Made by a program: the position numbers and the translations under genes. Shown one piece after another: positions 1-7,075 of a DNA stretch of 10,471 nucleotides. Source of the DNA: Candidatus Pelagibacter sp. (GTDB taxonomy: Bacteria; Pseudomonadota; Alphaproteobacteria; Pelagibacterales; Pelagibacteraceae); assembly GCA_002704625.1 (NCBI GenBank), contig PAGZ01000030.1, positions 1-10,471 of the forward strand. Direction: 5' to 3'. Within the stretch, counting starts at the first letter, position 1. Each line of letters opens with the position of its first letter. Below the pieces are notes generated by a model. The model was not told where the DNA came from, did not search any database, and worked only from the letters and a program-made list of their open reading frames with translations.

Positions 1-874
1 TGGACATACGTCCTAGAAATGCTTCTCCAATTTTAAAAAGAAAAACAAAACAAAGAATACCTAATGCAATTTTAAACCCATTTTTTTTAAAAAAACTCAC
101 AATAGGACCTGCAACTGTGCCACTCATCCAAGCAATAACTTTTACTAAAAAGTTAGAGCTACCCAATTTTTTTTGTATAATAATATCTGTTTCACTTTGT
201 GCTTTATATCTTTCTTGAGTTTGTTTTTCATGAACAAACATTAAAGCAATGTTGCAAGCAATAATTATTATACCAAGAATTAAAAATGTAATTTGCCAAT
301 AATTTTCAAATCCTAATTTCTGAAAGTACTCTGCAGAATTTAATGCAACCACCCCGCCAAGTTTATATCCAGTCCACCATCCGACTACAGCAATAGCTGC
401 CCCTGCTTGCATGGATTTACCTTCGTTTTTTCCAATTTGCTCAATTCTTAAAGCATCAACAGTTATATCTTGAGTAGCGGAAGCTACTGCAATAAACAAA
501 CCAACTGTTATCACTAAAGCTAAATTTTTAGTAGGGTCTACAAAATTCCAAAAAATTAAACTTAAAAGAATAATTAATTGCATTACAATTATCCAACTAC
601 GACGGTGCCCAACTTTATTGGTTAACAATGGTATACGAATTCGATCAACTAACGGTGCCCACAAATAATTAAAAGCGTAAACTGCAAATATTAATCCAGC
701 CCATCCAATTGTACTTCTACTTAACCCTTCTTCTTTTAACCAAAGGCTTAAACTACTTCCTATTATTACCCACGGAAAACCACTTATCGCTCCCAGCAAA
801 AGAATACGAAGCATTCTCTTATCAGCATAAACTTTTAGGGATTCTTTGAATGTTTGTTTTTGATAAATTTCCAT
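1..874 (-). CDS. ampG: AmpG-type MFS permease (muropeptide transporter family), C-terminus cut by window edge
   Basis: Inner-membrane major facilitator of the AmpG/PAT family. Characterised members import anhydro-muropeptides (GlcNAc-anhydroMurNAc-peptides) for cell-wall recycling. The 291 visible residues start with ATG at 874-872 and read without a stop to base 1, so the gene is partial at its 3' end. Family marks are WAPLVDR at residues 72-78 followed by P82, L83, L84 and GHRRSW at 89-94 (the MFS loop 2-3 region), and a QDITVDALRIE stretch about 90 residues later, which matches the AmpG QDI-x-DA-R-E motif. Hydrophobic helices alternate with short charged loops throughout. It lies 19 bases downstream of trkH on the same strand and is probably co-transcribed with it. 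A perfect TATAAT ends 6 bases before the ATG and could give a private promoter. The AmpG family is clear; the exact substrate in this organism is inferred. Confidence 0.85.
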   Translation of the reverse strand, partial: MEIYQKQTFKESLKVYADKRMLRILLLGAISGFPWVIIGSSLSLWLKEEGLSRSTIGWAGLIFAVYAFNYLWAPLVDRIRIPLLTNKVGHRRSWIIVMQLIILLSLIFWNFVDPTKNLALVITVGLFIAVASATQDITVDALRIEQIGKNEGKSMQAGAAIAVVGWWTGYKLGGVVALNSAEYFQKLGFENYWQITFLILGIIIIACNIALMFVHEKQTQERYKAQSETDIIIQKKLGSSNFLVKVIAWMSGTVAGPIVSFFKKNGFKIALGILCFVFLFKIGEAFLGRMS

Positions 875-880
875 TTACTT

Positions 881-886
881 ATTATA
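881..886 (-). promoter_or_regulatory. possible -10 hexamer of ampG in the trkH-ampG gap
   Basis: Read on the minus strand this is a perfect TATAAT with its last base 6 bases before the ampG ATG, so a transcript from it would start at or next to the start codon. No convincing -35 lies 17 bases upstream, and chance TATAAT matches are common in DNA this AT-rich, so read-through from trkH may be the main source of ampG mRNA. Confidence 0.2.
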
Positions 887-893
887 GATTAAT

Positions 894-2339
894 TTATGAT
901 CTCCAGAAAGATGGTAAAAATAACACCAATACAGCAAAAATTTCTAATCGTCCAAGTAACATTGCAAATGAAAGTATCCATTTCGAAATTTCAGACACCT
1001 GACTAAAATTTCCGTTTGGACCTATCATTTCACCTAAACCGGGACCAACATTAGATATAGCTGTCGCAGCCCCAGAAATAGCTGATAGAAAATCTAATCC
1101 AGTTATTGAAAGCAGTATTGCTATCAAGAAAAAAATAAATAAATATGAAAATATAAATATAATAACTGAATTTATAAAACCCTCTTCAATCTTTTGTTTA
1201 TTATAATTGATTAAAAATATACTATTTGGATAAATTAATTTTTTTATTTGAGTTTTAAGGAATAAAAAAAGTATTTGTAATCTAAATATTTTTATTCCAC
1301 AAGTGGTTGAACCTGCACAACCACCAATAAACATTAAAAAAAGAAAAAAAATTAACGGAAATTTTCCCCATAACCCAAAATCATCTGTTACATATCCTGT
1401 ACCAGACAAAATAGAAAGAACATTAAAAGATGATATTCTAAGGTTATCAAAAAAAGATAATTCGCTATTATTTAAAAATAAATATAAAAACATTATTAGT
1501 ATTGATATAATAAGCAAGAACATAAAGCCTTTAACTTGAATATCCTGGAAAAAAATATTTTTATTACCTTTTATAAATTTAAGGTAAGCAATAAACGGTA
1601 TACTACCCAGAATAATAAATATTGTTGCAGTAATTTCAATTCCAGGATTATTAAAATATCCAATAGATTCGTTATGAGTTGAAAAACCACCAGTTGCCAA
1701 GGTTGTAAAAGAATGTGCAACACTATCAAATATACTCATACCTTGAAACCAATAAACCAAAGCACAAATAACAGTGAGTGATGTATAAATAGAAATGATT
1801 AAAAATGATATCTCTACTGTTTTTGGTAATATTTTTTCAGTACCTGAGGTGTCTAATTGAAAAAGCTGCATGCCTCCTACTTTTAAAAGAGGCAAAACCG
1901 TTGTTGCCATTACAATTATTCCTATACCGCCAAGCCATTGCATTATTGCTCTCCAAATCAATATACTTTTTGGTGTAGTGTCTAAGTCTAATAAAACTGT
2001 TGAACCGGTAGTTGTTATTCCCGACATACTTTCGAAAAAAGCATCACTAAAAGAAAGCTCTAAATTTGATAAAATAAAAGGCAAACTTCCAAAAGTTGCT
2101 ATACTTATCCACGCTAGTGAAGAAAACAGAAATGCCTGACGAAGATTTAATTGTTTATCTTTTGTCAAACTTGCTAAAGCTGTAAGAACACCAATTATAA
2201 TAGTAATAATTGAAGAAGATAAAAAACTACTACTATTTTCCTTGAATATTAGTTGAATGGCATATGGAGCCATCATAAAAATACCAAGTATAATTAAAAG
2301 AATACCAATTATAAAAAAAACAGTTTTGTTTGATGCCAT
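894..2339 (-). CDS. trkH: TrkH potassium uptake channel subunit
   Basis: Integral membrane subunit of the Trk K+ uptake system, normally gated by the cytosolic nucleotide-binding protein TrkA (not in this window). The 481-residue protein is full length for the family. It shows the four pore-loop repeats that build the K+ selectivity filter: TTTGS at 109-113, ATGGF at 215-219, SGTGY at 312-316 and NVGPG at 430-434. The conserved GGCAGSTTCGIK segment is at 339-350, and the C-terminus has the usual LGRLEIF...FWR ending (462-480). I chose ATG at 2339-2337. The frame stays open upstream to a TTG at 2366, but that would add nine unconserved residues and lie upstream of the likely -10. Lysine and isoleucine content matches the neighbouring genes, so nothing suggests transfer. 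The next gene, ampG, follows after 19 bases. Confidence 0.95.
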   Translation of the reverse strand: MASNKTVFFIIGILLIILGIFMMAPYAIQLIFKENSSSFLSSSIITIIIGVLTALASLTKDKQLNLRQAFLFSSLAWISIATFGSLPFILSNLELSFSDAFFESMSGITTTGSTVLLDLDTTPKSILIWRAIMQWLGGIGIIVMATTVLPLLKVGGMQLFQLDTSGTEKILPKTVEISFLIISIYTSLTVICALVYWFQGMSIFDSVAHSFTTLATGGFSTHNESIGYFNNPGIEITATIFIILGSIPFIAYLKFIKGNKNIFFQDIQVKGFMFLLIISILIMFLYLFLNNSELSFFDNLRISSFNVLSILSGTGYVTDDFGLWGKFPLIFFLFLMFIGGCAGSTTCGIKIFRLQILFLFLKTQIKKLIYPNSIFLINYNKQKIEEGFINSVIIFIFSYLFIFFLIAILLSITGLDFLSAISGAATAISNVGPGLGEMIGPNGNFSQVSEISKWILSFAMLLGRLEIFAVLVLFLPSFWRS

Positions 2340-2348
2340 AAAAACTGG

Positions 2349-2376
2349 ACAATATTTAAATAGCAATAAAATTCAA
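2349..2376 (-). promoter_or_regulatory. candidate trkH promoter
   Basis: On the minus strand, TTGAAT (2376-2371) and TATTGT (2354-2349) are 16 bases apart, each matching the sigma-70-type consensus at four of six positions. The -10 ends 9 bases before the trkH ATG at 2339, so the leader would be only a few bases, with no room for a Shine-Dalgarno. If correct, it rules out the upstream TTG at 2366 as the start. Confidence 0.35.
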
Positions 2377-2384
2377 CTTATTAT
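2355..2384 (+). promoter_or_regulatory. candidate lysS-pyrD promoter
   Basis: TATTAT at 2379-2384 matches the -10 consensus at five of six positions and is 11 bases before the lysS ATG. A weak -35-like TTTAAA is at 2355-2360 with an 18-base spacer. It overlaps the opposing trkH promoter candidate within a 56-base divergent gap. No purine-rich Shine-Dalgarno is visible before the ATG. Confidence 0.3.
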
Positions 2385-2395
2385 AAACCTAGATA

Positions 2396-3961
2396 ATGCT
2401 TGAGTCTGAACTGATAAAATCGACTTCTTCCTGGCCATTTGTTGAAATTCGAAAGCTTTTGAAAGAAAGAGACTCAATAATAAAGAAAAAAAATAAAATA
2501 ACATTCCAGACAGGTTATGGACCAAGTGGTTTACCGCATATTGGAACTTTTGGTGAAGTCTCAAGAACTTCAATGATGATAAATGTTCTTAATCATATTA
2601 AGAAAATTGACTCTGAATTAATAACCTTTTCAGATGATATGGATGGTTTAAGAAAAGTACCTGAAAATATTCCAAACGATAAATTATTACATGAAAACAT
2701 TGGAAAACCGTTAACAGATATTCCAGATCCTTTCAAAAAATTCAATAGTTTCGGAGAACATAATAATAAAATGTTAATAGAATTTTTGAAAAAATTTAAA
2801 TTTAACTTTACTTTTAAAAGTTCTACTGAAAATTATAAAAACGGCACTTTTAATAACTCTATTACAAGAGTTCTCGAAAAATTTGATGATATAATGAATA
2901 TTATTCTACCTACTTTAAGAAGCCAAAGAAGAAAGACCTATTGTCCTTTCCTTCCGATTTGTCCCGATACAGGAAAAGTTTTGGAAATACCAGTTATTGA
3001 GATAGACAAAAAAAATAATACGTTAGTTTTTGATAATAATGGAAAAAAAATAAAAACTGAAATATTAAATGGAAAATGTAAGTTACAATGGAAAGTAGAT
3101 TGGGCTATGAGATGGTTTACATTCGATGTAGATTTTGAGATGTATGGAAAAGATTTAATTGAGAGTGCAATTTTATCAAGTAAAATCTGTAAAGCTATGG
3201 GCAAACAACCTCCAAATGGTTTTGCATATGAATTATTTCTTGATGAAAAAGGGGAAAAGATTTCTAAATCAAAAGGCAATGGAATAACAATCGATCAATG
3301 GCTTAGATATGCATCTCCCGAAAGCTTATCCCTTTATATGTATCAAAATCCAAAGAGAGCAAAAAAACTTTACCCAGATGTAGTTCCAAAAGCAGTTGAC
3401 GAATATCTTTCGTTAATTGAAAAGTATGAAAACCAAAAAGAAAATGAAAAACTTTTAAACCCCGTATGGCATATCCATAAAGGCTCACCTCCTAATGAAA
3501 AAATAGTTATGCCCTTTTCAATGTTATTAAATATTGTTGGATCAAGTAATGCAAAAAATAAAGAAGTCTTATGGAAATTCCTTAAAAAATTTCATAGTGA
3601 ACTTGATCCAAAAAATCATAAAATTTTAGATGAACTTACAAATTATGCTATTAATTATTTTGCAGATGAGGTTGAACCAAAGAAAAAATATAAAAAACCT
3701 AACAACACTGAAGAAAAGGCTTTGAAAAATTTAATATCTGTTTTAAAGCAAGTTTCTCAAGATACCCCGGCAGAAGAAATACAAACGAAGATTTATACTG
3801 CAGGAAAAGAGAATGGTTATAGTAAAAATTTAAGGGACTGGTTTAAATTAATCTATCAGGTCTGTTTTGGGGAGGAAAACGGTCCTAGAATGGGTTTTTT
3901 TATTAGCTTTTTTGGCGTCAAAGAGACAATTGATTTAATGGAAAAAAAGTTGAGAATATAA
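2396..3961 (+). CDS. lysS: class I lysyl-tRNA synthetase
   Basis: Charges tRNA-Lys with lysine using ATP in the cytosol. The 521-residue protein is the archaeal-type class I enzyme (sometimes named lysK), which replaces the class II enzyme in alphaproteobacteria, spirochetes and most archaea. Residues 44-52 (SGLPHIGTF) hold the HIGH-type signature at 48-51, and KISKS at 288-292 is the second ATP-binding signature. The Cys-containing CPFLPICPDTG block at 183-193 and the tryptophan-rich WKVDWAMRWF block at 232-241 are also typical. The C-terminal half is the mostly helical anticodon-binding region and appears complete. The ATG at 2396 fits the family N-terminus, with the SWPF-x-E-x-RKLLK segment at 12-23. 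pyrD follows after 5 bases and is presumably on the same transcript. No class II LysRS is seen here. Confidence 0.95.
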   Translation: MLESELIKSTSSWPFVEIRKLLKERDSIIKKKNKITFQTGYGPSGLPHIGTFGEVSRTSMMINVLNHIKKIDSELITFSDDMDGLRKVPENIPNDKLLHENIGKPLTDIPDPFKKFNSFGEHNNKMLIEFLKKFKFNFTFKSSTENYKNGTFNNSITRVLEKFDDIMNIILPTLRSQRRKTYCPFLPICPDTGKVLEIPVIEIDKKNNTLVFDNNGKKIKTEILNGKCKLQWKVDWAMRWFTFDVDFEMYGKDLIESAILSSKICKAMGKQPPNGFAYELFLDEKGEKISKSKGNGITIDQWLRYASPESLSLYMYQNPKRAKKLYPDVVPKAVDEYLSLIEKYENQKENEKLLNPVWHIHKGSPPNEKIVMPFSMLLNIVGSSNAKNKEVLWKFLKKFHSELDPKNHKILDELTNYAINYFADEVEPKKKYKKPNNTEEKALKNLISVLKQVSQDTPAEEIQTKIYTAGKENGYSKNLRDWFKLIYQVCFGEENGPRMGFFISFFGVKETIDLMEKKLRI

Positions 3962-3966
3962 TTTTA

Positions 3967-5016
3967 ATGTTTTCTTTTATAAGACCTTTTATATTCAATT
4001 TAGATCCAGAAAAAGCACATGATTTAGCAATTAAATCGCTTAAGTATAATTTTCTTCCAAGCAACTTATTTTCGGTTTCAGGTGAGGAGATATTAAACAC
4101 AAATCTCTTTGGGAAAGAAATAAGTAATCCCATAGGTCTAGCTGCAGGTTTTGATAAAAGTGCAGAAGTTTATAATGAAATATTTAAAATAGGTTTCGGA
4201 TTTGTTGAAGTTGGAACTGTAACCCCAAAAAAACAATTTGGAAATGAAAAACCACGTATTTTTAGACTAGAGAAAGATCAGGCACTAATAAATAGACTTG
4301 GGTTTAACAATGATGGATCTGAGATAATTAAAAAAAGGATAGAGGCAAATATTCCGACAAGCCTTTTAGGAATAAATATAGGTCCCAATAAAGACACTGA
4401 TAATATGGCTAACGATTTTTTAAAATGTGCTGAAATTTTTTTTCCTATTGGTGACTACATAACAATAAATATTTCCTCACCTAACACCAAAGGTCTTAGA
4501 GATTTTCATAATGAAGATGATTTAAAAAAGCTACTCTCAAAAATTAACGAAATAAGAGAAAAAAGTAATTTTAAAAAGTCTTTTTTATTAAAGGTATCAC
4601 CAGATTTGCATAACTCTCAGATCCCTGGAATAGTAAATTTAATTTTAGAATATAAAATCGATGGAATTATTTTGACAAATACTACTAATAAAAATCGAGA
4701 AAGTTTAGTTGATGCAAATAGTAAGGAGACTGGTGGATTGTCCGGAAAGCCTATTAAGGACATTTCAACTGAATTTGTAAAAAAATTTTATAAGGAACTT
4801 AAGGGCAAAATACCAATCATTGGTGTTGGAGGAGTTGACTCAGGTGAGTCTGCTTTTGAAAAAATTGCTGCAGGTGCATCAGCAGTACAATTGTATACAG
4901 GTCTAATTTATAAAGGACCTAATATTGTAAAACAAATAAAAAAAGATTTAATCAAAATTTTGAAAAGTAAAGGTTTCAAAAACATAAATGAGGTAGTGGG
5001 TTCTTCTTTAAATTAA
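3967..5016 (+). CDS. pyrD: dihydroorotate dehydrogenase, class 2 (quinone-dependent)
   Basis: Oxidises dihydroorotate to orotate in de novo pyrimidine synthesis and passes electrons through FMN to the quinone pool at the inner face of the membrane. The 349 residues match class 2 enzymes. The N-terminal helical segment (1-35, beginning MFSFIRPFIFNLDPEKAH) is the membrane-associating extension absent from class 1. NPIGLAAGFDKS is at 54-65 and the conserved GFVEVGTVTP at 78-87. NISSPNT at 168-174 supplies the catalytic serine, Ser171 by alignment to E. coli Ser175. Near the C-terminus GVGGVDSGESA and the AGASAVQLYTG segment form the FMN phosphate site. It starts 5 bases after lysS with no evident Shine-Dalgarno, so translation probably continues from lysS traffic. 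Its TAA stop at 5014-5016 abuts the stop codon of the opposing gene. Confidence 0.96.
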   Translation: MFSFIRPFIFNLDPEKAHDLAIKSLKYNFLPSNLFSVSGEEILNTNLFGKEISNPIGLAAGFDKSAEVYNEIFKIGFGFVEVGTVTPKKQFGNEKPRIFRLEKDQALINRLGFNNDGSEIIKKRIEANIPTSLLGINIGPNKDTDNMANDFLKCAEIFFPIGDYITINISSPNTKGLRDFHNEDDLKKLLSKINEIREKSNFKKSFLLKVSPDLHNSQIPGIVNLILEYKIDGIILTNTTNKNRESLVDANSKETGGLSGKPIKDISTEFVKKFYKELKGKIPIIGVGGVDSGESAFEKIAAGASAVQLYTGLIYKGPNIVKQIKKDLIKILKSKGFKNINEVVGSSLN

Positions 5017-6114
5017 TTATTTGAAAAAATTATATTTTTTTTTATCTAAATCAAATTTAATATAGTGTAAAAGTTCCCTTGCGTAGGAAAACGAAATCCC
5101 TATTAATACAACAATAATAATTGATAAGAAACCATAAGCTATAGGATTATTTGTTGAAAGAGACAAAATCATTTCAGAAAGTTTATTGTCTATTTCACCA
5201 ATTTTATCAGTAGCAAACAAACTTGATCCTTTCTCAATTATAAAAGTTTCTATTCCCATAATAAGGCCAACAGCAAGGAGTAAAATTGCTAATAAAGTTT
5301 TATATTCCGAAGCATTTAATTTTTGTGATACTTTTAAACCAATATGTAAACCAACTATTGATCCAGTTAACAAAACAAAAACTAATACGAAATCTATCGT
5401 CTGAAATTTAAGTGCGTGTACAATTACTACCAATCCGGTTATAAAAATCGTCACAAAAAGGGATGTTCCAGGAACTAATTTTGTTGGCATTCCAATTATA
5501 TAAATCATTGCTGGGACCATTAAAAAAGCTCCACCTACTCCCATAATTGAAGCAAATATTCCCACAATAAATCCCAACATAATAGGAACGATTGCACTTT
5601 CATAAAGTCTTGATTTATGAAATTTCATTCTAAATGGCAAACCATGTATCCAATAGTGATCGTGTGCTTTCTTTTTAACTACAATTTTTTTTTTTAAATT
5701 AGATAATTCCTTATAACTTTTTGCAAACATTAAAGTACCAACAACAACTAAAGTATAAATATATGCCAACGTTATACTTACATTAATAACTCCTTTTTCT
5801 AATAGATAGGCAAAAATCAACATACCTACACCAGTACCAATTATACCTCCAGAAACGATTGTTATTCCCATTTTGTAATCAAGAGTTTTTCTAAACCAAT
5901 GATGAAGAGCCCCCGATACTGATGTACCTAATATATTATTTGCTTCATTCGCCACTGCATATGTTGGAGGAATTCCAAGAAAAATTAACACAGGTGTCAT
6001 TAAAAAGCCTCCACCTATTCCAAATAATCCAGAAATAAAACCAACAATAAAACTTAGTAATAAAATAACCAAAATGCTTACTTGAACTTGAGCTACAGGA
6101 AGGAAAAAATCCAT
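5017..6114 (-). CDS. TauE/SafE family anion exporter with C-terminal extension
   Basis: Polytopic inner-membrane protein of the TauE/SafE (formerly DUF81) family. Characterised relatives export sulfite, sulfoacetate or similar organic anions; the substrate here is unknown. The two-fold inverted-repeat design is visible: GFISGLFGIGGGFLMTP at 25-41 and GFIVGIFASIMGVGGAFLMVP at 181-201 carry the same G-x-GG-x-FL-x-x-P signature. A basic, His-rich cytoplasmic linker (about 137-170) joins the halves. About ten hydrophobic segments can be counted. At 365 residues it is longer than the usual 250-310: residues about 292-325 form a polar loop followed by an extra helix (326-345) and a lysine-rich tail. 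The ATG at 6114-6112 gives the N-terminus typical of alphaproteobacterial members (M-x-x-x-LP-x-AQ). It is a single-gene unit with no sulfur gene nearby, so assignment to sulfite is family-based only. Confidence 0.88.
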   Translation of the reverse strand: MDFFLPVAQVQVSILVILLLSFIVGFISGLFGIGGGFLMTPVLIFLGIPPTYAVANEANNILGTSVSGALHHWFRKTLDYKMGITIVSGGIIGTGVGMLIFAYLLEKGVINVSITLAYIYTLVVVGTLMFAKSYKELSNLKKKIVVKKKAHDHYWIHGLPFRMKFHKSRLYESAIVPIMLGFIVGIFASIMGVGGAFLMVPAMIYIIGMPTKLVPGTSLFVTIFITGLVVIVHALKFQTIDFVLVFVLLTGSIVGLHIGLKVSQKLNASEYKTLLAILLLAVGLIMGIETFIIEKGSSLFATDKIGEIDNKLSEMILSLSTNNPIAYGFLSIIIVVLIGISFSYARELLHYIKFDLDKKKYNFFK

Positions 6115-6119
6115 TAAGT

Positions 6120-6148
6120 TTAGTATTCTTTAGATCAAACATTGTCAA
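6120..6148 (-). promoter_or_regulatory. promoter of the TauE/SafE gene, likely leaderless
   Basis: On the minus strand a perfect -35, TTGACA (6148-6143), is followed by exactly 17 bases and a -10, TACTAA (6125-6120; four of six). The -10 ends 5 bases before the ATG at 6114, so the predicted transcription start falls on or at the start codon. There is no Shine-Dalgarno. This is the best-formed promoter in the window. Confidence 0.55.
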
Positions 6149-6163
6149 TAGACATATATTTGC

Positions 6164-6192
6164 TTGATTAAACTTCTGTGTCCAATTATATA
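6164..6192 (+). promoter_or_regulatory. candidate rpmB promoter
   Basis: TTGATT at 6164-6169 (four of six to the -35 consensus) is followed by a 17-base spacer and TATATA at 6187-6192 (four of six to the -10). It would start transcription near base 6199, about 8 bases before the rpmB ATG. TATTAA at 6195-6200 is an alternative -10 without a matching -35. It lies back to back with the TauE/SafE-gene promoter in the longest gap of the window (92 bases, 6115-6206), which otherwise holds nothing I can recognise. Confidence 0.4.
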
Positions 6193-6206
6193 CCTATTAA
6201 TAAATT

Positions 6207-6488
6207 ATGACTAATAAATGTGAACTTACAGGAAAAAGACCATTGAAGGGTCATAACGTTAGCCATGCTAACAACAAAACAAAAAGAAAGTTCAATCCTA
6301 GTATCAAAAAAATTAGATTTAAGAGTGATACATTAAAAAAAAATATTACTCTCAAAGTTTCAAATGCAGCTCTTAGAACAGTAGATTTTAAAGGTGGTAT
6401 AGATAAGTTTCTCTCAACAGCAAAAGTTTATAAACTCTCTAAACGAGCTAAAAAATATAGAAGTAAAATATCTTTAAAAGAAGCCTGA
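6207..6488 (+). CDS. rpmB: 50S ribosomal protein L28
   Basis: Structural protein of the large ribosomal subunit. The 93-residue basic protein opens with MTNKCELTGKRPLKG and then NVSHANNKTKRKF (17-29), the hallmark of L28 (C-x-TGK-x-P-x-x-G-N-x-x-SHA-x-N-x-TKR-x-F). The middle carries the ITLKVSNAALRTVD segment (46-59) and the GGIDKFL block (63-69). The length fits the roughly 95-residue alphaproteobacterial form, which has a longer basic C-terminal tail than the 78-residue E. coli protein. No Shine-Dalgarno precedes the ATG and the predicted leader is very short, which is unusual for a strongly expressed ribosomal gene. The next gene, a membrane transporter, follows after 5 bases, so the two form an operon. 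Confidence 0.97.
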   Translation: MTNKCELTGKRPLKGHNVSHANNKTKRKFNPSIKKIRFKSDTLKKNITLKVSNAALRTVDFKGGIDKFLSTAKVYKLSKRAKKYRSKISLKEA

Positions 6489-6493
6489 ACTTA

Positions 6494-7075
6494 ATGCAAA
6501 TCTCTAAACTATTAGTTGGATTAGCTATTTCTATGGCAGGTTTGGTTGCCATATCAAATTTCTTAGTACAGTTTCCAATAAAATACCTTGGTTTGGAAAA
6601 TATCCTAACTTACGCCGCCTTTACGTATCCAATAACTTTTTTAATAACTGATTTAGCAAATAGAAAATATGGAAAATTTATTGCTAGAAAAGTTGTTTAT
6701 TTGGGTTTCCTAACCGGAATATTACTTACATTATTTTTTTCAACAAATTTTGATGACTCAATATCTATTAGAATTGCCTTTGGATCAGGAACAGCTTTTT
6801 TAATTGCTCAATTGCTTGATGTTAAAGTTTTCGATGTTTTAAGGAAAAAGTCATGGTATATAGCACCAATCACATCTTCACTTATTGGATCTATAGTTGA
6901 TACATTTTTATTTTTCTTTATTTCTTTTTATAATACTGGATTACCTTGGATTTCTTTAGCAATAGGAGATTTCTTCGTAAAATTGATAATTTCCTTACTA
7001 ATGCTAGTTCCATTTAGATTATTATTGAGAAAGACTATTCCAGATGATAAAAAATTATCTGCTAGATCGTACTAG
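6494..7075 (+). CDS. yhhQ: queuosine precursor transporter, YhhQ/VUT family (DUF165)
   Basis: Inner-membrane transporter of the COG1738/DUF165 family. E. coli YhhQ imports the queuosine precursors preQ0 and preQ1 used to modify the wobble base of GUN-anticodon tRNAs. The 193 residues show about six hydrophobic segments and the family's signature blocks: SNFLVQFPI at 21-29, [16 protein letters not shown] at 45-60, [17 protein letters not shown] at 101-117 and [14 protein letters not shown] at 128-141. The ATG lies 5 bases after the rpmB stop, so it should be co-transcribed with L28; a translation-linked pairing makes sense for a tRNA-modification precursor. Its TAG stop shares the palindrome CTAG with the stop codon of the opposing cobT-like gene, a 4-base tail-to-tail overlap. 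The family call is firm; the substrate is inferred from characterised homologues. Confidence 0.9.
   Translation: MQISKLLVGLAISMAGLVAISNFLVQFPIKYLGLENILTYAAFTYPITFLITDLANRKYGKFIARKVVYLGFLTGILLTLFFSTNFDDSISIRIAFGSGTAFLIAQLLDVKVFDVLRKKSWYIAPITSSLIGSIVDTFLFFFISFYNTGLPWISLAIGDFFVKLIISLLMLVPFRLLLRKTIPDDKKLSARSY

Noticed and set aside
1303..2139. Two plus-strand open frames (1303-1539 and 1870-2139) opposite trkH
   Set aside because: They lie wholly inside a conserved membrane protein on the other strand, have no recognisable family features and look like chance frames.
2373..3488. Minus-strand open frames (2373-2573, 2938-3279, 3303-3488) opposite lysS
   Set aside because: Complementary to conserved LysRS sequence, with no promoter or family match; antisense shadows.
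3918..4133. Minus-strand frame across the lysS-pyrD junction
   Set aside because: Overlaps two well-supported genes and has no coding features of its own.
5024..5040. A-run/T-run hairpin after the pyrD stop, considered as a terminator
   Set aside because: A/T pairs only, and the run encodes the Lys-rich and Phe tail of the opposing protein; not distinguishable from base composition.
5186..6148. Frames 5186-5404 (plus) and 5945-6148 (minus) overlapping the TauE/SafE gene
   Set aside because: Shadows of the real gene. The second shares the strand but is a different frame with a Cys/Phe/Trp-rich composition typical of mistranslation.
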